A DNA stretch of 38,473 bases from Pseudomonadota bacterium (GCA_030684775.1 JAUXXW010000015.1:1-38473), one strand, 5' to 3'. Positions 27,196 through 35,696 are shown, counted from the stretch's first letter. Notes: generated by a model from the sequence alone, not told the origin. Numbers and translations: made by a program.

Positions 27196-29175
27196 TCAGG
27201 AAGCCGGGCGGGCGCGCAGCGCCATCTCGCGCAGTTGCTCGCCTAGCGATTCCTGCGGTTTGCCCTTCTTTTGCGCCAGGGACCAGGCATTCGCCAGCAT
27301 CTCCGCGGCGGCGGCGGGGTTGTCCTCGCTCTTGTGGCGTGCGGCGGCGGCCTCGTATTTGGCCTCCGGGTCGCGCAGGAACTCGATCATCTGCCGGCCG
27401 ATATGGCCGACCACTTCGTCGGCCAGACTTTCCAGAATTTCGCTGTCCGAGGGCAGTTCGGCGATTTTCATTGGGGCGTTGAATTCGCCCAACTGCATAC
27501 CTTCCGAGCTTTCCCCGGATTCCACCCGTTTGCGCGTCAGCGTCTCGGTAAACAGCATGCGCGCGTTGCTGGCGTCGACGATGCGGTACGACACGCCCAG
27601 TACGCCGACCTTGCGGTGCAGGGTGAGGTTGAGCGGGATGTCCTCGTACACCGGCTCCTCGATGAACTCCGTCGGCGGAGGGGTGTTGCGCGGGCCTTTC
27701 GCCCATTCCGCATACCCGGGGTTGGCGCGGTGGCCCTTGCGGGTGACGACGCGCACCGTCTTGCGGCCTTTTTTCTCGCTGTTTTCCACCGTGGCTTCCA
27801 GGATGGCGCCTTGCACCAGGTAGTCGGCGGCAGACAGATCGACGCCACCGGTGCCTTGCAGGGCGACGATTTCCTGCTCGCGCATGACGGCCTGGATCTG
27901 GTCGCGTTCGACGATGCGGATGTCGTCCGGCAGAGCACGGAACAGCATCTGGGTCAGCTTGGAGGCCACCGAGCCGGCCACGCGAGCGGACTCATTGCTG
28001 CCGGAGAAGTTGGCGGCGGTGATTTTCTTCGTGGCGCGGTCGAGGCTACGGTCCTGCATGTCGCGCAGGCCGCGCTTGAGACCGGGGAAGTCCGGATACA
28101 CCGTCTGAAGCACAAACAGGTAGCCCAACGCCAGGCCGGGCTGGTTGCGCTTACCGGCGGTCTCGGCCAGCACGAAGGCCTGCTCCGCGAAACGTTTTTC
28201 TTCCTGGCTCAGGCCTTGCCGGCCATCTTGCAACTCACGCAACGCGCGCACCCGTGACAGCCAGGCATAGGCCTCCGGCAACTTGTCTTCCGCCGCGGCG
28301 GTACCGCCCTTGGCGGCCATGAATCGGCTGAGGCCAACCGCTGCGGGAGACAGAAGCGGCTTCAGGTCCGCGAAATCGGCGCGCCGGCGCAATGCCGAAT
28401 ACAGGGCCAGCGCCTGATCGGCACCCGCCTCGTCGCGCCGGTTGTTGGCGAGAAACTCGAACTGGCGCGTGCGGGTATGGGCGATCTGCCGCTCCACGTC
28501 CGGGTAATCGGGCGCCACCTCGGCGACGCCGCTGAAGCGTGCTTCGGCCTCGTCCAGGCGCAGTGCTTCGAGGTCGCGAACAGCGGCTTCGAAAACTTCC
28601 CGCACCAGGCGTTCGCGGCCGCGCAGGATGGCCTGGCCCTCGGGCGAGTTGCCGCCGGTCAGCGCGGCGGTTTCGCCGAGCAGGCGGAAACGCGCCGGTA
28701 GCGCGCTTTCGTCCAGGGAACGATAGGCGCTTGCCGTCTGGTCCAGAGCGGATTGGGTGCGGGCGCGCTCGCTCGCCAGTTCACTCACGAACTCCGTCTG
28801 CCGCTCCGTATCCCAGCGCTGCATGCGGCCAGCGAGGGATTCGGCCTGGCTCAACAGGGCCAGGGGTGCCTGGCCGCCGGGCAGACGGCCTTGTTTCAGC
28901 ATGGCACGGCCTTCTTCCTGTTTGACCGCCGCCAGGCGCCGACCGGCTTCCCGCATCGCGGCCTGGGCTTCCTTGTCGGCGCCGAACAGCCCTTTCTTGC
29001 CCGCTTCGGTAGCCAGTTTCTCGAACAGGGCTTCCAGATTGCCGGCGCGTTCCGCCGTGGCGATCTGTTGTTGCATACCTTGATCGGCTTCCTGTCCGGG
29101 CTGCGTGGCGCAGGCGCTCAGCAGGGCGGCAATGGCGACTGCGCCGAGGCGGTGGCGGACCGTGGAATGCTTCAT
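27196..29175 (-). CDS. CsgG-domain outer-membrane lipoprotein with TPR-like helical N-half
   Basis: 659 residues from ATG 29175, which has GGAAG 8-9 nt upstream; the longer open frame upstream runs through a mobile element and is not coding. Lipobox ALLSAC. Residues ~20-400 are a charged helical domain with TPR-like composition. Residues ~400-590 carry a CsgG/HfaB-type domain: FSGSNESARVAGSVASKLTQ, RIVERDQIQAVMREQEIVAL, then VDLSAADYLVQGAILE and the strand pair around RIVDASNARMLFTETL. CsgG forms the curli export pore. No curli subunits are nearby, so the cargo is unknown. Paired with the 982-residue gene downstream. Confidence 0.85.
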   Translation of the reverse strand: MKHSTVRHRLGAVAIAALLSACATQPGQEADQGMQQQIATAERAGNLEALFEKLATEAGKKGLFGADKEAQAAMREAGRRLAAVKQEEGRAMLKQGRLPGGQAPLALLSQAESLAGRMQRWDTERQTEFVSELASERARTQSALDQTASAYRSLDESALPARFRLLGETAALTGGNSPEGQAILRGRERLVREVFEAAVRDLEALRLDEAEARFSGVAEVAPDYPDVERQIAHTRTRQFEFLANNRRDEAGADQALALYSALRRRADFADLKPLLSPAAVGLSRFMAAKGGTAAAEDKLPEAYAWLSRVRALRELQDGRQGLSQEEKRFAEQAFVLAETAGKRNQPGLALGYLFVLQTVYPDFPGLKRGLRDMQDRSLDRATKKITAANFSGSNESARVAGSVASKLTQMLFRALPDDIRIVERDQIQAVMREQEIVALQGTGGVDLSAADYLVQGAILEATVENSEKKGRKTVRVVTRKGHRANPGYAEWAKGPRNTPPPTEFIEEPVYEDIPLNLTLHRKVGVLGVSYRIVDASNARMLFTETLTRKRVESGESSEGMQLGEFNAPMKIAELPSDSEILESLADEVVGHIGRQMIEFLRDPEAKYEAAAARHKSEDNPAAAAEMLANAWSLAQKKGKPQESLGEQLREMALRARPAS

Positions 29176-29278
29176 GATCAATTCTTCCCTGTCATAACCC
29201 ACGCGGAAAATTCCGCGCGGCGGCGTTCTGTTGCGTAGCGTGCGCACGCGCCGGTATTCGTGCTTGCGGTTCTTTAAA

Positions 29279-29572
29279 CCTAGAAACCTCAGTTGACCGC
29301 TCCTTGGCCCTCGTGAGGCCGCATGGATGCTGGCGTTAGCGCCTCGGATGGCGCTCACCAATCGGGTGATGCCGCTACGCACCCGATTGCACGATTTTCG
29401 AGCCGCCTGGCCGCGTTGCTCCTGATGAAACTACTAAGCGAAGGACTAAGCCGCCAGAAGACGGCGGCCAAGTCCCTGCTTATCCTTGCGGGCCCCGGCC
29501 CGCTGCTTCGTCACGCCTTGCCAGGCGGCTCGAAAATCGCACACTCGGGGGCGTCCAACTGAGGTTTCTAGG
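29279..29572. mobile_element. 294-bp MITE-like element with 17-bp terminal inverted repeats
   Basis: The terminal repeats are CCTAGAAACCTCAGTTG at 29279-29295 and its exact complement at 29556-29572. The element is flanked on both sides by TTAAA (29274-29278 and 29573-29577), a 5-bp target duplication. Inside is a second inverted pair: CGATTTTCGAGCCGCCTGG and its complement near 29391 and 29521. No transposase is encoded. The rimO stop codon TAA lies inside the right-hand duplication, so insertion occurred exactly at the end of that gene. The terminal CC and AT-rich 5-bp duplication resemble IS1380-type elements, which I cannot verify. Confidence 0.85.
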
Positions 29573-30886
29573 TTAAACCGGCTTGCCCCACAAATCATAA
29601 TCGTCCGAGCGGGTGATCTTCACCTTCACGAAGTCGCCCGGTTTCAATCCACGGCCCTGTGCGATGTGCACCACACCGTCGATTTCCGGGGCGTCGGCGT
29701 AACTGCGGGCGATGGCGCGACCACCACCGACCTCATCCACCAGCACGGTCATTTCCTGGCCCAGCCGGGCTTTCAGCTTGGCGGCGCTGATGTCGGCCTG
29801 GACGTCCATGAAGCGGGCGAGGCGGTCTTGTTGCACGTCTGCATCGACGTGGTCGGCCAGTTCGTTGGCTTTGGCACCGTCCACCGGGGAGTAGGCGAAG
29901 GCGCCGACGCGGTCGAGTTTCGCTGCTTCCAGGAAGTCGAGCAGGGTGTCGAAATCTTCTTCGGTTTCGCCCGGGAAGCCGACGATGAAGGTGCTGCGGA
30001 TGACCAGTTCCGGACAGACTTCGCGCCATTTCTCGATGCGGCGCAGGGTGTTCTCGATGTCGCCGGGGCGCTTCATTGCCTTGAGGATGCGCGGGCTGGC
30101 ATGCTGGAACGGCACGTCCAGATAGGGCAGGATTTTGCCCTCGGCCATCAGGGGAATGATGTGGTCGACGCTGGGATAAGGGTAGACGTAATGCAACCGC
30201 ACCCAGATGCCGAGCTTGGCCAATTCCTGTACCAGTTCCAGCATCCGCGTTTTCACCGGGCGGCCGTTGTGGAAGCCGGGGCGGTATTTGACGTCGACAC
30301 CATAGGCGCTGGTGTCCTGGGAGATGATCAGCAATTCCTTCACCCCGGCGCGCGCCAGGGCTTCCGCCTCGCTCAGCACGTCGCCGATCGGGCGTGACAC
30401 CAGATCGCCGCGCAGGGACGGGATGATGCAGAAGGTGCAACGATGGTTGCAGCCTTCGGAAATCTTCAGATAAGCGTAATGGCGCGGCGTCAGCTTCATG
30501 CCGCCGGGCGGAACCAGGTCGGCGAACGGGTCGTGCGGCTTCGCCAGGTGGGTGTGGACATGCCCCATGACGGCTTCCGCCGCGTGCGGCCCGGTGATCG
30601 CCAGCACCTGCGGATGCGCGTCCATCACCACCTGTTCGCGCGCGCCCAGGCAGCCGGTGACGATGACCTTGCCGTTCTCGCGCAGGGCTTCGCCGATGGC
30701 ATCCAGACTTTCCTCGACCGCCGCGTCGATGAAGCCGCAGGTGTTGACCACCACCAGATCGGCATCCTGGTAGGTGGGGACGATGAGGTAACCCTCGGCG
30801 CGCAGTTGCGTGAGGATGCGCTCGGAATCGAAGGTGTTTTTCGGGCAACCCAATGAAACGAAGCCGATTTTCGGAATGGAGTTCAT
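29573..30886 (-). CDS. rimO: RimO, ribosomal protein S12 methylthiotransferase
   Basis: A 437-residue radical SAM methylthiotransferase that modifies an Asp of ribosomal protein S12. The N-terminal cluster has Cys in [20 protein letters not shown] and VTGCLGAR; the radical SAM motif is [11 protein letters not shown]; the C-terminal TRAM domain ends [18 protein letters not shown]. The size is normal. The stop codon is shared with the target duplication of the adjacent mobile element, yet the protein end is complete. Its ATG overlaps the methyltransferase stop (ATGA). Confidence 0.96.
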   Translation of the reverse strand: MNSIPKIGFVSLGCPKNTFDSERILTQLRAEGYLIVPTYQDADLVVVNTCGFIDAAVEESLDAIGEALRENGKVIVTGCLGAREQVVMDAHPQVLAITGPHAAEAVMGHVHTHLAKPHDPFADLVPPGGMKLTPRHYAYLKISEGCNHRCTFCIIPSLRGDLVSRPIGDVLSEAEALARAGVKELLIISQDTSAYGVDVKYRPGFHNGRPVKTRMLELVQELAKLGIWVRLHYVYPYPSVDHIIPLMAEGKILPYLDVPFQHASPRILKAMKRPGDIENTLRRIEKWREVCPELVIRSTFIVGFPGETEEDFDTLLDFLEAAKLDRVGAFAYSPVDGAKANELADHVDADVQQDRLARFMDVQADISAAKLKARLGQEMTVLVDEVGGGRAIARSYADAPEIDGVVHIAQGRGLKPGDFVKVKITRSDDYDLWGKPV

Positions 30887-31719
30887 GCTGGTTCAGATGG
30901 TTTGTGGCCGCAAGCCTGCATCGCGGCATAGCGGAAAATGGCCTGCGGCGACTCGGCCAGCGTGGCGAAAGCGGCCTTCAGCGCGGTGATGTCCTGTTCC
31001 GAGACGCGGCCATGCTGAATCAACTTCGCCGCGCCGCTCAACAGCAGGCTTTGCCAGAAATCGAGGAATTCCCGCCGGGCGGCGAGTCCCTTGAGACGGC
31101 CGTCCATTTGTGCGGGCGCATCGTGGAGGGTGACCCGCTCGAAGCCGTCAGCCTCGAACAGCGCGGCCAGGCGGACGCCGACATCAGGATCGCCACCCAA
31201 CTCTTCCTGCAGGGTGTTGAAGGCACGCCACCAGGTTTCCAGCGCGGGCTGCCGTGGCCAGGCATAGAGGCCGCGGTTGAATACCTCGGTGCCATAGAAC
31301 ACGCCGCCGGGTTTCAGTACGCGATGAATTTCGCGCAGCACGCCGAGGTGATCGTTCAAGTGCTCCAACACCCAGAAAATGCAGGCGCCGTCGAAACTGG
31401 CGTCGGGGAAAGGCAGTTGGTAGGCGGACCCCTCGATCAGTTCCACCCGGCCCGCCGTGATCGGCTCGGCGAGAAGTTGGCGCGCCCGTTGCAGTTGGGC
31501 GGCGACGAGGTCGACACCGGTATAGCGAACCTCCGGAAACCGCCGCAGCAGCACCTGGAGCTGGGCGCCGACGCCACAGCCGACTTCCAGCACGGTGGCG
31601 CAACCAGAGAAATCCACGTAAGGCTGGATATAGGGTTCGAGAAACCGGCTCTGGCGAATCAGCCGCGCCTGTTCGTCCGGCTCGAAAGTGTGGATGTAGC
31701 GTTCCGCCCGCGCGTTCAC
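30883..31719 (-). CDS. class I SAM-dependent methyltransferase
   Basis: A 278-residue soluble methyltransferase. Motif I is [11 protein letters not shown], the acidic residue after strand 2 is in [10 protein letters not shown], motif II/post-I is [16 protein letters not shown], and motif III is [13 protein letters not shown]. The helix [10 protein letters not shown] matches UbiE/MPBQ-like small-molecule methyltransferases. The substrate is unknown. It is translationally coupled to rimO downstream and follows the diiron protein gene by 22 bp, so all are in one operon. Confidence 0.88.
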   Translation of the reverse strand: MNARAERYIHTFEPDEQARLIRQSRFLEPYIQPYVDFSGCATVLEVGCGVGAQLQVLLRRFPEVRYTGVDLVAAQLQRARQLLAEPITAGRVELIEGSAYQLPFPDASFDGACIFWVLEHLNDHLGVLREIHRVLKPGGVFYGTEVFNRGLYAWPRQPALETWWRAFNTLQEELGGDPDVGVRLAALFEADGFERVTLHDAPAQMDGRLKGLAARREFLDFWQSLLLSGAAKLIQHGRVSEQDITALKAAFATLAESPQAIFRYAAMQACGHKPSEPA

Positions 31720-31741
31720 GGCTGGCCTCGATCAGTGCCGA

Positions 31742-32524
31742 TCAACTCGGCATCTTGTAGTGGTCCTGGGTGAACAGGTCGATGCCGCAGTTGAGGTTTT
31801 CGATCCAGTCGAGGAAGGCGCCGATGGCTTCTTTGCCCTTGAACCAGCGGCCGTGTTGCGGCACCAGCATGTCCACATCCATTTCCCGCACCATGCGCAC
31901 CCAGAAGCGGCAGACCTTGTTCGAGACCATGTAGCGGCGGTGGAAACCGTCCATGTATGCCAGATGCGCCTGGAACTGCGCGCGGCTGGTGATGGGCTCG
32001 ACTATCGTGTCGTGGTGTACCAGGGAGGCGCCCATGTCGCCGGAGAAGAGGATCTTCGACTTGCTGTCGTAGAACTGGAAATTGCCTTCGGCGTGCAGGA
32101 AGTGGGCCGGCACCGCGTAGATGGTGGTGTCGCGCATGGGGATGGTCATGCCCGGATCGGGAATGCCGATGATGCGGCCTTCAGTACGGTTCGCGGTGCA
32201 GAAGTGCGGCAGGAAGCGTTCCCACAGGGCGGAGACATAGAGCGTGCACTCGGTGGCGGTGAGCCACTTGTTGAGCGAGGCGATGATGTCCGGGTCCTGG
32301 TGCGAGGCGAAGATGTATTTCAGGTGTTTGAACGGAAAAAACCGGTGCATGGCCATGATCAAGGCGTTGTAGGTCATGTTGCCGGCCGGGTCGATCAGCG
32401 CGCCCTCACCATCGGAAACGATCATGAACTGATTCGCCTGCACCGCATCGCTGCCGGTGTCGTCCACCAGGTCGTTGAACAGCAGGCAGACGTGTTTGCC
32501 GTCGTTGAAAAGCTCGATAGCCAT
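31742..32524 (-). CDS. stand-alone MBL-fold diiron protein (ODP/FprA-like)
   Basis: 260 residues from ATG 32524 (GGGAG about 7 nt upstream). It has the metallo-beta-lactamase-fold ODP layout of the flavodiiron N-terminal domain: ALIDPAGNMTYN, the metal loop SHQDPDII, AHFLHAEGNFQFYD, LFSGDMGAS and PQHGRWFKG. The HxExD of FprA is HQDPD here. There is no flavodoxin domain, so electrons must come from a separate protein. Members bind or reduce O2 or NO, or act as sensors in chemotaxis systems. In this denitrifier an NO or O2 role is an attractive inference. Confidence 0.85.
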   Translation of the reverse strand: MAIELFNDGKHVCLLFNDLVDDTGSDAVQANQFMIVSDGEGALIDPAGNMTYNALIMAMHRFFPFKHLKYIFASHQDPDIIASLNKWLTATECTLYVSALWERFLPHFCTANRTEGRIIGIPDPGMTIPMRDTTIYAVPAHFLHAEGNFQFYDSKSKILFSGDMGASLVHHDTIVEPITSRAQFQAHLAYMDGFHRRYMVSNKVCRFWVRMVREMDVDMLVPQHGRWFKGKEAIGAFLDWIENLNCGIDLFTQDHYKMPS

Positions 32525-32553
32525 TTGTTTCTCCCGAAAAAATACTTGTGTTG

Positions 32554-33333
32554 CTACCCGTGCATCCACTCGTGCGCGAGTGTGCCCGCCAACCAGACAG
32601 TGAAAATACCCAGGCCGATGAGCAGCGCCTGTTGCCCGGTGTGGATCAGTTCAGCCCGCTTGTGCAGGCCGGGAATGAGGTCCGCCACCGCGACGTAGAT
32701 CATGCCCGAGGCGGCGATGGCCAGCATGTAAGGCAGTATCCATTGCAACTGGGCGAGCAAAAAATAGCCGAGGAGGGCGCCCACCAGCATGGCCAGGCTG
32801 GACAGCAGATTGAGCAGCAGTGCCTGCGTTTTGCTGTAGCCGGAATGCAGCAGGATGAGAAAGTCACCCAGTTCCTGCGGCACTTCATGCGCGGCGATGG
32901 CGAAGGCGGTGACCACGCCCAGATTGAAGTCCACCAGAAAGGCGGCGGCGATCATTACGCCGTCGACGAAGTTGTGCACCGTATCGCCCACGGTAATCAT
33001 CAGGCCGGAGCGGCCGTGGTCGTGTTGCGGGATGTCCGCCCCGTGCGCTTCGCAGTGCTCGGTATGGCAGTGGCGCCAGAGCACCAGCTTTTCCAGGATG
33101 AAGAAACCGAGAATGCCGCCCAGCACGGTGGCGCTCAGGGCTTCCATACTGCCCGCGTGTTCCAGCGCGTGCGGCAGAATTTCCAGGAAGGCCGCGCCAA
33201 GCAGGGCGCCGATGGAATAGCTCACCATCACCGGCACCCATTCCGCCTTCATCCGCAACGCCACGGTCGCCAACAGCACGGACAACACACCACCGGCGGT
33301 ACTGGCGAGAAGAATGGCGGTAAGCAGGGACAT
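32554..33333 (-). CDS. ZIP-family divalent metal transporter
   Basis: A 259-residue inner-membrane protein with seven or eight helices. Metal-binding motifs of the ZIP family are intact: HNFVDGVMIAAAF in helix IV and AAHEVPQELGDF in helix V. A His-rich cytoplasmic loop lies between helices III and IV (WRHCHTEHCEAHGADIPQHD). Imports zinc or a similar metal, which could supply the diiron/MBL protein encoded 29 bp downstream. First gene of the four-gene operon ending in rimO. Confidence 0.93.
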   Translation of the reverse strand: MSLLTAILLASTAGGVLSVLLATVALRMKAEWVPVMVSYSIGALLGAAFLEILPHALEHAGSMEALSATVLGGILGFFILEKLVLWRHCHTEHCEAHGADIPQHDHGRSGLMITVGDTVHNFVDGVMIAAAFLVDFNLGVVTAFAIAAHEVPQELGDFLILLHSGYSKTQALLLNLLSSLAMLVGALLGYFLLAQLQWILPYMLAIAASGMIYVAVADLIPGLHKRAELIHTGQQALLIGLGIFTVWLAGTLAHEWMHG

Positions 33334-33473
33334 GGGAGTGGGCGGGGCGGGGAGTGCGGCATTCTAGCAGCCGGCCGACCGTCAGACGCCTCAACCTGAC
33401 AGGGTGATCGGCGCCATTCTCGGTGATGAACGGGCAATCTCCTCCGTTTGCTGCGTCTCACAAGAAACACGCT

Positions 33474-33490
33474 GGTGCGCCGTGCGCACC
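33474..33490. repeat. short palindrome GGTGCGC-CGT-GCGCACC
   Basis: Second copy of the 17-bp palindrome seen at 4289-4305, in opposite orientation. Confidence 0.7.
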
Positions 33491-33520
33491 CAGGGCAGAT
33501 AAATTCTGGCCTTCGGCCGT

Positions 33521-33617
33521 CATTCCCGCGCAGGCGGGAATCCAGATTCCACCGTCTCATCAGGCCGTTAAAAAACCAATTTGATGAACACACTGGATTC
33601 CCGCTTGCGCGGGAATG
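33521..33617. repeat. inverted repeat pair, CATTCCCGCG...GGGAATCCAG type
   Basis: Left arm 33521-33545 and right arm 33593-33617 (25 nt each) are inverted copies with one mismatch. Each arm is itself a small palindrome (ATTCCCGC...GCGGGAAT), the form typical of dispersed REP-like elements in Proteobacteria. The two arms enclose about 47 bp. Confidence 0.88.
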
Positions 33618-33756
33618 GCGGTAATTCAATGAATTATCGTCAGAATAAATATGCCCTGGGATGGTGGGACGAGGGTGGACGTGGGCCCAGGGCAAATGGC
33701 GTCGGTCGCCGCCCGAAAAGGGGTGACGACCGACGCCGCTGGCGACACCGCGCCGG

Positions 33757-33852
33757 TCAGGGAGCGGTGACCGTGTTTGTGGGTATGGTGGTGACCACGC
33801 AGCCCCCGTAAGACAGGGCGCGGGCCGGCTTGGCGCAGGCGGCGAGCAGCAT
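33757..33852 (-). CDS. possible 31-residue lipoprotein fragment
   Basis: From ATG 33852 the frame reads MLLAACAKPARALSYGGC and ends TVTAP at 33757. LAAC resembles a lipobox, but the hydrophobic stretch before it is too short from this start and no ribosome site is seen. It may be the remnant of a small lipoprotein gene. Confidence 0.2.
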   Translation of the reverse strand: MLLAACAKPARALSYGGCVVTTIPTNTVTAP

Positions 33853-33931
33853 GGCAACGGCGGGAGCACGGCTAATTTGTTCTCACGATAAGCCTTTGAA
33901 TTACTGTGAAACAGCCGGAATCGAAGGCCCC

Positions 33932-34016
33932 CCGTAGGATGTGGTGAGCGCAGCGAACCGCATCATGCCACCCGTGCCAAGTTGATGCGGTTCGCTGCGC
34001 TCACCACATCCTACGG
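33932..34016. repeat. 34-bp perfect inverted repeat, GTAGGATGTGGTGAGCGC type
   Basis: Arms 33932-33965 and 33983-34016 are perfectly complementary over 34 nt, starting CCGTAGGATGTGGTGAGCG, with a 17-nt loop. It differs in sequence from the GTAGGTTGGGC family but shares the GTAGG ends and architecture. Confidence 0.9.
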
Positions 34017-34331
34017 CAGTTGTTTCATAGGGCGGGGTAGCTCACACAAAGCCATGACGGCTGAAGGTCAGAACAAATTTGCCCTGACGGCGGGAGCCGC
34101 CAGTCTTGACGAATTCGCGGCGACGTGTTGGGTGGGTTTCGAGGATTTCGCGATTCACCTCCGCGCCGGTTCCCCCAACGGCTCGTACCGCCGCTTGAGT
34201 GCGGCGCCGATGCTGGAAATGTCCCGCCCCACGCGCCCGACCGCGCTGGCCGGCACGCGGCTGTACGGAAACAGCCTTGCCTCTCGCCACGAACTTGTTG
34301 CGCCGCGCAATGCTCGTAGCGAAATAGGTAA

Positions 34332-34375
34332 TTGAAATAAAAGGAGAAACAAGATATATTAGCGCGCTCTAATAT
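34332..34375 (+). promoter_or_regulatory. sigma-70 promoter with overlapping palindromic operator for the rhodanese gene
   Basis: -35 TTGAAA (34332-34337), 17-bp spacer, -10 TATATT (34355-34360). A perfect inverted repeat ATATTAG-N6-CTAATAT (34356-34375) overlaps the -10 and the expected start site, the usual position of a repressor site. An AT-rich dyad of this type fits ArsR-family persulfide or thiol sensors, which is inference. Confidence 0.68.
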
Positions 34376-34396
34376 TTGTTCATGAGAGGGGCGAAT

Positions 34397-34723
34397 ATGT
34401 TTGGCATGTACAACATCAAGGAACTGGGCGTCGATGATCTCGATGCCAATAAGGAACAAATCCATCTGATCGACGTGCGCACCGAAGGCGAGGTGTCGCG
34501 TGGCGTCATCAACGGAGCCATCCACATCCCGCTGCACCTCCTGCCGCTGCGCGCCACGGAAATTCCGCAGAACAAACCCGTGGTGATCTACTGCAATTCC
34601 GGCGCCCGATCCGCGCAAGCGTGTGCCTTCATGGCCGCCAAGGGCTTCGAGAACATGCACAATCTATCCGGCGGCATCATGGCCTGGGCGCGTTCCGGCA
34701 AGCCCCTCGCGGCCCTGTCCTGA
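34397..34723 (+). CDS. single-domain rhodanese (sulfurtransferase)
   Basis: A 108-residue rhodanese. The catalytic loop is C66-N-S-G-A-R-S, and the conserved LIDVRTEGEVSRGVINGAIHI segment is near the start. ATG 34397 is preferred over 34382 because AGGGG lies 5 nt upstream. It carries persulfide sulfur, probably passing it to the TusA protein encoded 136 bp downstream. Located right after a promoter with an operator-like palindrome. Confidence 0.92.
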   Translation: MFGMYNIKELGVDDLDANKEQIHLIDVRTEGEVSRGVINGAIHIPLHLLPLRATEIPQNKPVVIYCNSGARSAQACAFMAAKGFENMHNLSGGIMAWARSGKPLAALS

Positions 34724-34859
34724 GTCTGAGGCGCGTGGTCTTGCCGGTGGCCGATAGGGCGCTTGATCCAGGTCATTTCGTCTCGTTGCAATCTCCCCCC
34801 AAGCGGTATAAATTACGCCGGCTTTTTTTAGTACTTGCTAATTTTCTGAAGGAAAAACC

Positions 34860-35087
34860 ATGAATTTCGACAAAGAACTCGATGCTCGCGGCCTCAACTG
34901 CCCCCTGCCTATCCTGCGCTGCAAGAAATCCCTGAACGAAATGACTTCCGGCCTGGTTTTGAAGGTCATCTCCACCGACCCGGGTTCAGTCAAAGACTTC
35001 GCCGCCTTCGCCAAGCAAACCGGCAACGAACTCCTCACTTCCGCCGAAGCTGGCGGCGAGTACACCTTCTTCATCAAGAAGAAGTAA
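34860..35087 (+). CDS. tusA: TusA-family sulfur carrier
   Basis: A 75-residue protein with the defining CPxP motif, C14-P-L-P, in ARGLNCPLPILRCKKSL. The active Cys14 carries persulfide. AAGGAA precedes the ATG. It sits between a rhodanese and a DsrE2-like gene, the grouping known from sulfur oxidisers, where rhodanese, TusA and DsrE2 pass sulfur to oxidation enzymes. A general thiouridine or molybdenum cofactor role is also possible. Confidence 0.93.
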   Translation: MNFDKELDARGLNCPLPILRCKKSLNEMTSGLVLKVISTDPGSVKDFAAFAKQTGNELLTSAEAGGEYTFFIKKK

Positions 35088-35125
35088 GCACTTCGTTTCT
35101 TTAACCGAGTTTGAGAGGTGCTGTG

Positions 35126-35638
35126 ATGGACGATCAAAAAAAGCTGGCGATCATTGCGACCAAGGGCACGCTGGACTGGGCTTACCCCCCGTTTATCCTG
35201 GCGTCCACGGCCGCCGCGTTGGGTTACGAAACCCAGATTTTCTTCACCTTTTACGGCCTGCAAATGCTCCGCAAGGATCTCAGCTGCCTGAAGGTCAGTC
35301 CCCTGGGTAACCCGGGCATGCCTATGAAAATGCCGTTTGGACCGAAGTGGTTCAAGGGTATCAACTGGAACATCCCCAACGCGGTGCAGGCCCTGGTGCC
35401 GGGCTATGAGTCCGTCGCCACCGCCCTGATGAAGCAAACCATCAAGAACAACGGCGTGGCATCCATTCCTGAACTGCGCGAGCTGTGCCAGGAAGCGGAA
35501 GTCAAGTTCATCGCCTGCCAGATGACGGTCGAACTTTTCGGCTTCGAACACAGTGACTTCATCGACGGTGTCGAATTCGGCGGTGCCGCCACCTTCTTTG
35601 AATTCGCCGGCGAAACGGATATCTGCCTGTATATCTAA
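35126..35638 (+). CDS. DsrE/DsrE2-like sulfur-transfer protein
   Basis: 170 residues from ATG 35126 (GAGAGG upstream; an in-frame TTG at 35111 is less likely). DsrE-fold features: KLAIIATKGTLDWAYPPFIL, GYETQIFFTFYGLQML, and KFIACQMTVELFG with the conserved sulfur-binding Cys. The middle insertion (LGNPGMPMKMPFGPKWF) is typical of the DsrE2/peroxiredoxin-like subgroup. It follows tusA by 38 bp and ends at a terminator, so tusA-dsrE2 form a short unit for persulfide relay. Confidence 0.9.
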   Translation: MDDQKKLAIIATKGTLDWAYPPFILASTAAALGYETQIFFTFYGLQMLRKDLSCLKVSPLGNPGMPMKMPFGPKWFKGINWNIPNAVQALVPGYESVATALMKQTIKNNGVASIPELRELCQEAEVKFIACQMTVELFGFEHSDFIDGVEFGGAATFFEFAGETDICLYI

Positions 35639-35660
35639 GCTGGTAAATTAGTACCAATTA

Positions 35661-35696
35661 AGCCGCCTCGGGTTCGCCCGTAGGCGGCTTTCTTAT
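35661..35696 (+). terminator. terminator after the DsrE2-like gene
   Basis: Stem AGCCGCCTCGGG, loop TTCG, stem CCCG-T-AGGCGGCT, then TTCTTATTT. One bulged T in the right arm. The run of T is imperfect. Confidence 0.8.

Larger units (their letters stand above)
33334..34390. other. 1-kb gene-poor block of inverted repeats
   Basis: I find no supported protein gene between the ZIP transporter and the rhodanese. The stretch contains a GGTGCGC palindrome (33474-33490), a hairpin pair CGTCATTCCCGCGCAGGC-type (33521-33617), an 11-bp GGCGTCGGTCG stem (33698-33737) and a 34-bp palindrome pair (33932-34016). Open frames on both strands (for example 33982-34335 + and 34042-34290 -) lack ribosome sites and recognisable domains. 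Short stretches such as ISSIGAALKRRYEPLGEP on the minus strand look like remnants of a lost gene. Confidence 0.75.

Noticed and set aside
29176-29382. Upstream extension of the CsgG-domain lipoprotein gene
   Set aside because: It would run through the MITE-like element and displace the lipoprotein signal from the N-terminus.
33982-34335. 117-residue plus-strand frame before the rhodanese gene
   Set aside because: Its start lies in a palindromic repeat, it has no ribosome site and no recognisable domain.
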